Origin: Dinochytrium kinnereticum | Taxonomy: Eukaryota > Chytridiomycota > Chytridiomycetes > Chytridiales > Chytridiaceae | NCBI GenBank assembly: GCA_027604005.1 | Contig: JADGJT010000137.1 | Location: 8,493-53,093 of the forward strand | Direction of reading: 5' to 3' | Length of the DNA: 44,601 bases | Shown: in pieces, positions 24,201-32,368 of the stretch | Layout: every line of letters begins with the position of its first letter | How positions within the stretch are numbered: the first letter of the stretch is position 1 | The notes under the pieces: generated by a model | Told to the model about the DNA's origin: nothing | What the model saw: only the letters and a program-made list of their open reading frames with translations | The model's database searches: none | Translations under genes and position numbers: made by a program

Positions 24201-25577
24201 AAGGTTCTAGTTGCAGTTAATTCCTTATCCTGTGATTCCGATGTTGGTGTGGATGAGGTTGCTATAAACGAGGTTATCCGCGTCTCGCTCCAAACTGTGG
24301 GCCCAAGGTCGGTCGATCCATAAAGAGATTTCGACAGGAATGGCTCGTTATTCGATGCATCAAAGGCTGTTATCGATCCTAATGAATGGACAGGTTCGGT
24401 GCCAGTCAAAGTATTATCAAACCACTCCGTTGTGTCAAATGATGTGAGCGGTAGAGAAGACGATAGTAGCATACTCATATCGCCATCAAACACTTTTGTC
24501 GAAATTATAGTGAGGCTAGTTCCCGTCGTGCCTCTGGAAGCAAATGAGAAAGCCGTGTCATCAACCCCATTCGTAGGAGTGGTTGGCTCGCCAGTCATTG
24601 GGGCGGAATTGCCTGAGGACGACCCGGAGGAATCAAAAAATATCGCAAGGGAGCCGCCAGCCATGGTTTGTTCTGTTGTGGCGGACTTCAGACCCCATTC
24701 GTCAGCTGTAATTGCAGTGCTAATTGGCTCAAATGCCTCCAATTCTGTCGTACTTCCAGATTGACTCGAGCCCGTATCTTGACTCCGTATATTAATTGAC
24801 TTTAGGTAATCAGCAGTTGTTCCAGAGGATGTACTAAATGGTTCTCTATCCGATATTATGGGGATGACCGTAACTTCAGGCTCATTTGCATTTGTCGTCT
24901 GGATAGACACGCTAATAAAAGTTGAATGCTCAGTAACGGCGTCAAAAGCTCTGCTTGACGATATCCCATCAGTCATGCTCGGATCTGCTATCCGTCGAGA
25001 CTCAGCCACGCCTGTTTCCATGGTTGGATATTCAGTAATGGTGGAAGAGGCACTGACTGCTGGCTTTTCATCGGCCGCCACGAAGTCTAGAACCGTCCTA
25101 GAGTCACTAAATCCCATGTCCTGGTCCGATACGTCAGAGGATTTTGAGTATTCAACAGAGGAATGAAAAGTGCTGCTTGGCTGTGGCTCTTGTATGTTTA
25201 TCTTAGCGAGGGTTGATAAAGAATCAGGCAAGTTATCAATCGCTCCATCTGTCACATTTGCCGCAACCTCAAGTATGGAGCTAGTTAACATATTCGACGA
25301 CGCATCCACGTCCGAGCCGATTCCATCCCCTTTAAAGCATTCCAATTATAACAGGCCCAACGTCAACAAGGCAGCAAAAATATAACTTACCTTCCAAACC
25401 CCGTATTTTGAACTTAACCCACCCTCGACCACCTGAAAAGTCTAAAGGAAGTGCCCCGGAAACCGCAGCACAGCAAATCATCATCCAAGCCACACACAAA
25501 CGCCACTTTGCCTCACGGCGGCCTTGCATGTATGAAGAAAGGCGCTTGCCATTTACGCGGATAGAGGGGAATTTCAT
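12243..25577 (-). CDS. Giant mucin-like receptor/adhesin with REJ and GPS-like modules
   Basis: Minus-strand exons: 25577-25391, 25329-23335, 23263-21470, 21368-20619, 20548-19826, 19751-17634, 17576-17544, 17455-17447, 17367-15115, 14961-14520 and 14298-12243. They join to about 4,119 residues. A signal peptide (hydrophobic core WRLCVAWMMICCAAVSG) is followed by a stalk of about 2,470 residues dominated by Ser/Thr. Residues 2545-2636 are cysteine-rich with the repeat DxCGxCxGxGTxC. TIG-like segments follow, then a REJ module to about 3500. Its signature GGPSGGFCEV, then a Cys-Ser-Trp and PPLTYSW, matches polycystin-1-type REJ. A four-cysteine GPS-like motif (3801, 3818, 3830, 3832) precedes one membrane helix (3893-3914) and the basic stop RLWRKHEAKR. 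The tail has a Glu/Asp run and polyproline. ATG 25529 is an alternative start with a more usual signal peptide. Exon 8 (9 nt) and the 21368 acceptor are the least certain joins. Roles in adhesion or gamete/cell contact are inferred from REJ and mucin families. Confidence 0.8.
12433..12462 (-). repeat. GGT/ACC trinucleotide run encoding polyproline
   Basis: About ten GGT units on the plus strand (ACC/CCA on the coding strand) encode an uninterrupted proline run in the cytoplasmic tail of the giant receptor. The run is flanked by Pro/Arg and Ser-Pro sequence. Such runs bind profilin, SH3 or EVH1 domains, so a link to actin is possible. It is also a slippage-prone tract. Confidence 0.8.
17447..17455 (-). 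other. Candidate 9-nt micro-exon
   Basis: Between the 33-nt exon and the Cys-rich exon, the coding strand reads ACTAAC, GCCTAG, nine bases, then a perfect GTAAGT donor. Inclusion adds three residues, and both inclusion and skipping keep the frame because every flanking intron is phase 1. The branch-like ACTAAC lies close to the acceptor, so use may be optional. Confidence 0.4.
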
Positions 25578-26112
25578 GGCTATTATTTGCGTGTAAGAGC
25601 ATGGAGCAGCTGAGGAATGTATTCTGGTTAATGGCTGCGGAGTGTTGAAGCGAGTCCGTTGATGCAGCTGTAATCCAGTGTGATGACTTGTCAAAGTCAA
25701 ATTGTCATACTTCGTGGTTTTTTGGACAAGTCCAGCAGCATCTCTTCAAAGCCGCCCTCTTTACTGAAGCTTTGCTTAGGAGGACTCATTAACTCAAAAG
25801 AATAGACAGAGACTTGGATGGATCTTGTGTTTAATAGAAAAGAATACGAAACCCGAGAGGGAAGGGTAGCTAAATCAAGCTGCATTAACTACCCTTCAAC
25901 CCGTAGCCAACAAGTAGAAAGAAATGAGCGCGTGCGGCTCTAGAGGCAGCGATCCTGCAATAAGGGAAGCCATATCAGCAAAGGCTGGAAGTCTCATGCA
26001 AAGCCGTCATAGATCCACTATTTAAACCGCAGTAGGGGAAAAGGGAAAAAACGAAATCCATCACACCATGGAAAAAAAACAGCCCTCATAGTACTGGTGA
26101 ATCTGCATGCAA
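25578..26112. other. Intergenic region between two surface-protein genes
   Basis: These 535 bases separate the stop codon of the Pro-Pro-Ser-stalk gene from the start of the giant gene, both on the minus strand. They must contain the promoter of the latter. No TATA box, repeat or gene was recognised. Confidence 0.5.
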
Positions 26113-27936
26113 TTATCTCTCTTCCCAAGTCTGTCCATAGCTCAACGGCGTAACGCTGAAGCCCACTTGCTGTTCATACACCCCTTGCGACCCTTGCTGC
26201 CCCTGACCCTGTCGAAGCTGCTGGTATCTCCATTCCTCGAACTGCTGTGCTTGCTGCTGCGCCGAAAATGCCGCCCACTGCTGCTGTTGCTGCTGCCACT
26301 GCTGGTACTGCCAAGCCTCAAATTGCTGTTGGTACAAGGCAGCGGCTGCTGGGTCGTAAGCATAGGCTTCGGCACCATACTTCTCAGAGGGAGGTTGCCG
26401 TTGAAGGGACTTCTGAGAGGAGGAGGAAGAAGAAGAGGATGCAGCAGAAGAAGGAGCGGCCGGGGGAGAGGTAGCCGGTGGAGATTGAGAAACAGTGGCA
26501 GCCAAAAAGTCACCAACTGCACTAGGTGGTTTTTCTGTCGGAAGTGAGGAACCCACCGCATCGCCAGATTCAGATGATGGAATACTAACGGGAAGGGGAA
26601 GAGAGCCGACTACCCCAGTGGACGCTGACACAGAGCTTCGCGTTGTCAAGCCGTAGGCGGGAGGAACAACAGACGACGACTGAGACTTAAGAGACAAAGG
26701 CGTGACACCCAAAGGAGTTGAACCTGACGTGCCTCTCCCGAACCCTGGCAAAGAGGAATAGCTAGGAAGAGGTGGGGCTTCCACCCTCGCCATGACGCCA
26801 GTCGAAGACCTTGGGTTCGATCCTCTCTTCTTCCAGGGTAAGGTAAGCATCTCTTCGCTGAAACGGTCGGTCGACCGCTTTCTGTAGATAAGGTATCCAA
26901 TGGCACCTGATATCAATAAGACGACGACGAGAGCCACCGCCACCAAGATTATAATGAGCTGCCCACTATCACTGCTGGTGGCCGTGGTACCATCCCCTTG
27001 CGCGCCAACGTCTCCACTTTGGGTGGCAGATGTCCCGCTGCCTTCAGAGCTTGTTGCTTTGGATCCGTTCAAGCCTGGAGAGGAGGGTGAAGAAGAAAAT
27101 GATGGAGGAATCGGCGGAGACGGGGAGGAAGGTGAAGAAGGTGAGGAAGGGGGTGAAGGAGGTGAAGGAGGTGAAGGAGGTGAGGGGGGTGAGGGAGGTG
27201 AGGGAGGTAAAACGGCGGAAGTGGGTACAGATCCGCCAGGGAGAATGTTGAAGCTCGCAAGGTCGTAATTCGGCCCCTCATCTCTTTCGCTCCCCAAAAT
27301 ATTGTCGGTTTGCTGATTGTGGTCTGGTATGTACTCGGCAGTAATGCCAAAGAATCTACGAGCTACAAGGTTTGGAAAATAACGTTGGAAAACGCCCAAA
27401 TAAACAGAAACAACAGAGGGTACAAAAGGAGTTCAAACTGACCATTCTCAGAGGTCATGGAGATGAGTGCATAGAAGGTATAGAGCGCAGGGTCGTAGGG
27501 CCCAAAACTATAAGTGTAGGCATAGATGTTGGGCCTGTTCTCAATCGGCCCCTTCCGCGTGCAGGCCTGGCTAGCGGCCTCGACCCAAGTTCTCGAGATA
27601 ATCTTGGCATAACAATAATAATTGCTAGCAGCAACCATTCCATTCCTATGATAAACCTGACAGCCAAGTAAGTCAAAAAAACCAGAAAGCCGGTAAAGAG
27701 AACGCCTTGCTGCTCACCCATATCTCGCCTGTCACTCCAGATGCTCCGGCGGTCAGACTCATAATTTTAATGGGGTAGTTCTCGGTTGGCATCCGCGGCT
27801 GCACACCGCTTTGAGACCGGACATTTGTAGGAAGACTAGCGACAATGCATGCCATCATCAGCGCAATTTGGGTCCATCGCGAGACTTTTCTTGTCCTAGA
27901 CGGTGAAGGAATCGCTGAAGATACTGAAGATGGCAT
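26113..27936 (-). CDS. Type I membrane protein with Pro-Pro-Ser stalk and Gln-rich tail
   Basis: Minus-strand exons 27936-27718, 27656-27443 and 27362-26113 (phases 0 and 1) give 560 residues. A signal peptide with a basic n-region (RTRKVSRW) and hydrophobic core (IALMMACIVAS) comes first. A compact extracellular domain of about 140 residues follows. It is rich in Tyr and Asn, has few cysteines, and I do not recognise it. Next is a stalk of repeated Pro-Pro-Ser and Ser-Ser-Pro units, then Ser/Thr/Gly linker sequence. One membrane helix (LIIILVAVALVVVLLISGAI) is followed by YRKR. The cytoplasmic tail of about 270 residues is Ser/Pro-rich, then Gln-rich, with EAWQYQQWQQQQQQW-type low complexity near the end. 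The stalk would lift the domain away from the membrane or into the wall. It is the first gene of the minus-strand surface run. ATG 27936 was chosen because the signal peptide follows directly; an in-frame ATG at 27993 adds 19 residues. Confidence 0.8.
27122..27210 (-). repeat. 9-nt minisatellite encoding the Pro-Pro-Ser stalk
   Basis: On the plus strand a GGTGAAGGA-like unit recurs about nine times with small changes. On the coding strand each unit gives Pro-Pro-Ser or a close variant. The number of copies sets stalk length and may vary between strains. Confidence 0.8.
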
Positions 27937-29390
27937 TTGGAAAACAGTCTGACTGGAAATGGACACTGAATAGTTCCAACAGATTGAATGCAATGGTGGT
28001 ATGTTGATTGAATGGTGATGAAAATGCAGAGTCGATTAAGGTCGTTTCAGGATTGAAGATGGAGAACGTGAGATGAATGAAAGGCGTGTTGTGTTGGAAT
28101 TCGTCTGTCAAGAGCTGAAGAAAATGACGGTGGCCAGACCAGGGGGGGTGGGTGCAGATTTTGCACTCCGAACTGTTTTTTTTGAAGGGAGGACGTCCTG
28201 CCGCCACCAAAATACTTGATGCCTGCTCTTAGCCTAATAGATGATGTTTCGCAACAAGTCGGAAGCCTAGACCATTCGCTGAACTCAAAACATGGCGCAG
28301 GTATTCCTAACCAAACACGGCTGGTGAATCGTGTGCGCGCGTCAAGGCGCATTTATAGATATCTTGGACTGTAATGGACGTTTGCAAGGCTCAGCCGTAA
28401 ACCGCGTTGGCTATCATTTCTAAGTCAAACGAGATGCGTCCTTTTCCAGCCAGTTCTTCTCTGTCATAGTTATCAGGACCTCACTTTCCAGATAGAGAGG
28501 AAATATGCTGGATTCGCCTATCTTTCGAATACCTTTTGAAAAATATCACAGCTACAAGCCTCTCATGATTCCTTTATCACCAAGCATGGGTGGATAGTGT
28601 TGTGTGTTGATGATTTCAAGTCATTTTTCAGACAAACAGACGACACAATGGCTCATGCCCAGTGCCTCGAATCCTGAGGAACTGCATAACTCCGGCTTAG
28701 AGAATCTATAAAAAAACAAGGATCACTCTTCGGTCTCGAGAGGACTTGATGAGCAGTTGGAAAGGTCATGAGAGTCTCCACCGACACCATCAGACCCTTC
28801 ACAGACCATCACCAAGTCTGTTACACTGAAGTAGATATTGAAAATTTTCCCCTATTGGGACGCTCTCTTTTTCTTCCATTAGCAAACGGTATGGCAGCAC
28901 TAGACCTCACAGGAGACGATACGCAACACAGAGGAAACAACGACGACTGGGGATCATCCACCGCCTAAGGAGCATCCCAGATATGTCACGCAGTATGGGA
29001 GGAGTGCTGGATGGGATGGGTGGATGCCGTTTAGGATGGATGGTTTGGATGGATTTCACTGACAAGCGAAGCTGTCTGGAAACTCTGATTGTTGTTGGAA
29101 TCTGTTGGCAAACTTGCCACAGACTGGGCGTTTGACCTTGACGCAGGAGGGATTCAGAGATGTGCGAGATTAAGTGGCCGCGGTTTGGCAGCTTGACGTT
29201 TGGAAGGGCCGAGGCATTTGCAATTAATTGTTTCTGGGACCACTGGACTTGCAACGAGTAGCTTCAGGAGGGCGAACCACACTCTCCTTACGGAGTCCTC
29301 GTTTACTTCTCACTGCGCTCTTCTCTGCGGAATATCATATCTGTCTAGGTTTTTTGGTCTGGATCTAACCGCTTCCCTCTTGTACCAGTA
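27937..29390. other. Divergent promoter region, no gene seen
   Basis: These 1.45 kb lie between the Pro-Pro-Ser-stalk gene (-) and uL2 (+). A minus-strand TATAAA is present at 28352-28357, about 415 bases from the minus-strand start. At the other end, CTAAC (29365-29369) and CAG (29386-29388), two bases before the uL2 ATG, look like the 3' end of a 5'UTR intron, as is common in ribosomal protein genes. I could not fix its donor. A 66-codon plus-strand frame at 28768 has no family resemblance. Confidence 0.5.
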
Positions 29391-30244
29391 ATGGGTCGCG
29401 TCATCCGAGCTCAGAGGAAGGGTGCCGGTGGCATCTTCAAGGCCCACGTTAAGAAGCGTCAGGGAGCCGCCAAGTACCGCTCCATCGACTTTGCCGAGCG
29501 CCACGGTTACATCCGCGGTATCGTCAAGGAGATCGTTCACGACCCTGGACGTGGTGCGCCCCTTGCCAAGGTGGTCTTCAAGGACCCCTACAGATACAGG
29601 CAGCGCGAGGAGACTTTCATTGCCTCCGAGGGTCTCTTCACTGGCCAGTTCATCTATGCTGGAAAGAAGGGTTAGTTTGGTACCAAGTTGTTTTTTTGAT
29701 TTCCAGAAGTCCGCCAAATGTTTTTTGAATCTGGTTGTTGACTGTCATTCTGCTCATAGCCTCCCTCAACGTCGGAAACGTCCTCCCCGTCGGCACCATG
29801 CCCGAGGGTACCATTATCTGCAACGTTGAATCCCGCACTGGTGACCGTGGCTCCCTCGCTCGTGTCTCTGGTAACTACGCCACCATCATTGGACACAACA
29901 CCGACGACGGCAGCACCCGCATCAAGCTTCCCTCTGGTGCCAAGAAGCTCGTCCCCTCTGACTGCCGTGCTACCGTTGGTATCGTTGCTGGCGGTGGTAG
30001 GATTGACAAGCCCCTCCTTAAGGCTGGTGCTGCTCACCACAAGTACCGCGTCAAGAGGAACTGCTGGCCTAAGACTCGTGGTGTGGCCATGAACCCCGTT
30101 GATCACCCCCACGGTGGTGGTAACCACCAGCACATTGGTCACGCTTCAACCGTGTCTCGCTACGCTCCTCCCGGACAGAAGGTTGGTCTTATCGCTGCCA
30201 GGAGGACTGGTCTGCTCCGTGGATCGAAGAAGGTCAAGGAATAA
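29391..30244 (+). CDS. RPL2: 60S ribosomal protein uL2 (RPL2; RPL8 in animals)
   Basis: Exons 29391-29670 and 29760-30244 (phase 1) give 254 residues, the length of yeast Rpl2. The N-terminus [19 protein letters not shown] is typical of eukaryotic uL2. Also present are the RNA-binding [10 protein letters not shown] region and the strictly conserved [17 protein letters not shown] loop near the peptidyl transferase centre, which contains the universally conserved histidine hydroxylated in many eukaryotes. The protein binds 23S-type rRNA at the subunit interface and is essential for subunit joining and peptide-bond formation. Codon use is strongly C-ended (GTC, AAG, CTC), unlike the AT-rich mucin exons nearby, which fits a highly expressed gene. 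The intron is a conventional 89 nt. Confidence 0.98.
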
Positions 30245-31007
30245 ATTGTTTCTTTTGTTGGTGTGGTGTATTTTTCTGGCCGCATGCTTCCTATTTTTAT
30301 ATCTTTTTATGAAGCTTCAATGGTCCAGCCTATCTGTTGCTGTGCCTTTTTCCAGCATGAGTAGGAAAGTGTTGAAGACAACCAGTCTCTCCCGAATTAG
30401 GCTCTGTGTTCATCGCATCTAGTTAGATGGCTTGGGGTTTTAAGTCGAATGTGTCTCAAAAACAGAAAACGGATACTTACCGGGTTGCTCCGACTCGCAC
30501 CTCAACATCATTTTGCAACACGGTGTGATCTCCCGCATGCTTTGTTGTTGGGTGGGCTCCTCAAGGGTGAAGACTTGGCCATTATCGACTTTGCGAGGGG
30601 TTTACGTAAATAAACCTTGAAATACGTGTGTAGAGTAAGATGCAATCAGTATATCACCTTTAATACAAACGACAAAAGAATTAGGTAGATATGGCAATCA
30701 ACCACGCCCTGATGTAGTGAGTCAAACAGTAAAAGATTTTCGGGATTTCTTGTAGCAGTGCATCCACCATTTACCAAGAGATAAGGCACATATTGCTCCT
30801 TCCAAACCTGTCCAAAGCGACATTGCCCGTGCCATGTTCTTGACATCACCCGTGGTGTCGCTAGTAATTCTTCAACCCCAAACTATACGTAGTGCACCCA
30901 TTCATGTAGAGAGTAGAGAGAGTAGTATGTGAGGTTCTCTCTCTTGGCCCTCATAAGAGTAAAGGGGTCAGCACAGCCAGAGGCTGGCCTGATCAATGCA
31001 TAGGGAC
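30245..31007. other. Intergenic region after RPL2
   Basis: The RPL2 3' region, with T-rich sequence at 30245-30310, passes into AT-rich DNA without coding character. A GAGAGTAGAGAGAGTAG purine repeat sits near 30908-30925. No RNA gene was recognised. Confidence 0.45.
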
Positions 31008-31016
31008 TATATAAAG
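31008..31016 (+). promoter_or_regulatory. TATA box
   Basis: The sequence TATATAAAG is a near-perfect TATA element on the plus strand. It lies some 125 bases upstream of a clean splice donor (31134) and 270 bases upstream of the small frame at 31280. That order supports a transcription unit here. Confidence 0.5.
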
Positions 31017-31279
31017 GACTTGGATCTACGTAAATCTATTCAACTTTTGCTAACTCTCTTTTTACACAAATATATATGGGAGGGTATGTGGCGTTCTTGA
31101 ACATCCTATGGCATCGCGTAAATTATGCGTGAGGTAAGCCTAGATGTCAACCTTTTCTTCAATAAAAACCCTCATACGTTGCAGATGGGAAAAACTATGA
31201 AAGACCAATGCGAGGGAAAAGAATGAAAGGGCGACGAGAACTGAGATGTCAACTAAGACATTCTTATATCAACACAAAG

Positions 31280-31567
31280 ATGGCTTACACACTTGTGCCT
31301 CTCGGTGAGGTTCTCAATAATCTCAGAAGTAACTTTCAACTCACTGATCAACTTGTGTTGACAAAGCCACTTCCCCAATACACTGTTTATCAGTGCATCA
31401 TCCTTTTTCTTGCAACCACATTTGGAACTCACTTTCCAACACGTAAAAAATGGACATTACCTGTAAACAAGGACGCTGATGATCTTGACGCTCAGCCTTT
31501 CAGACATTTCAGGCTTCCTGAGCATATTTGGCCAGCTTTTGACCGTTGGGAAAAGAAGGAGGTTTAA
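31280..31567 (+). CDS. Possible small protein gene of unknown function
   Basis: A 95-codon frame from ATG 31280 begins MAYTLVPLGEVLNN and ends WEKKEV; an in-frame ATG at 31208 would make 119 codons. Its composition looks protein-like, with mixed hydrophobics, aromatics and a charged end. Upstream are a TATA box (31008-31016) and a convincing intron (GTAAGC at 31134 to TTGCAG ending 31184), which would lie in the 5'UTR because no upstream frame joins to this one. I know no family for it and see no signal peptide or membrane helix. It may be a young gene, a remnant or chance; the low score reflects that. Confidence 0.35.
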   Translation: MAYTLVPLGEVLNNLRSNFQLTDQLVLTKPLPQYTVYQCIILFLATTFGTHFPTRKKWTLPVNKDADDLDAQPFRHFRLPEHIWPAFDRWEKKEV

Positions 31568-32368
31568 GAAGAAGCGTGTGGAGGTCGCCTAGCACGACTA
31601 GCCAAACCAGTACCAAAAGGTACTCTTAGCAATCGTGATACATGAGTGGAACTGAAGCGATATGGAAAAGGGGTAGAGGTTTGGCGGGAAAGGAAGGGTG
31701 AGGTCGGCGTAGACGGCGGGGTTTTTGGCGGAGACGTCATTTTGATTGTTTTTAATAAACAATGGGTAAACCCAAAGTCTTTTGATGTCCCACAAATTCC
31801 TCCGAACCTGTCCTCTTCTCCTTCACTTAGCAGTGCATTGATGCGTCTATCTTTCCAATTTCCTTTGGTCTTGGCAGGGCCTAGCGTTATGGCTGCTAGT
31901 CTGAACAAGGTTCCTTCCATCGTCCTCCACTAAGTATCCCACACCTTGGTATGTCCCTTGTTATTCTGACATCGTTAAAATGTACTTTCTATAATTAGCC
32001 ATCGTTTAAAGACGACCTCTTAAACTGGCTCAGTGACGCGCCAGTATTTCTGATGTTATGCTGTTTTTACTAGTATAGCGATGTACAGGCAAATAACTTG
32101 AAGCATTCTCGCGTACCCTCTTTGTAATGTAACTGCAAAATTCTGAATCCACGGAATTCAATATATATGTACAAGGTATTAATATTGAGACCCACTATTT
32201 TAGTTTGTTAAAGATCTCGACCACAAAAAAAAAAAAAAGAACCAGATTCCTGCTATATGCTAAATATGCGATTTCTTTTCAGCACTTTCCTTTTGTCTTT
32301 GTGCTTTAGTTAGAGAGAGCAAATGAAACTTTGGTCCACACGACCGGATATCATAATACATTTCAGCT
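31568..32368. other. Intergenic region, no gene supported
   Basis: These 801 bases lie between the possible small gene and the 3' end of the kinase gene on the opposite strand. The region is AT-rich and has an A15 run at 32225-32239. A minus-strand frame at 31564-31920 is Ser/Pro/Thr-rich without recognisable features and is not called. Confidence 0.45.

Noticed and set aside
17840..25385. Many plus-strand open frames opposite the mucin exons (for example 18506-18913, 24399-24764)
   Set aside because: They are mirror frames of Ser/Thr-rich coding DNA: Asp/Glu/Val-rich, without starts, splice signals or domains of their own.
26814..26823. GGTTCGATCC, a tRNA B-box-like sequence
   Set aside because: It lies inside the coding region of the Pro-Pro-Ser-stalk gene. 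No A-box, acceptor stem or cloverleaf can be drawn around it.
28768..28968. 66-codon plus-strand frame in the divergent promoter region
   Set aside because: No coding signature, no splice or promoter support and no family resemblance.
31564..31920. 118-codon minus-strand frame
   Set aside because: Ser/Pro/Thr-rich chance-like composition with no domain. It abuts the end of the better supported plus-strand small frame.
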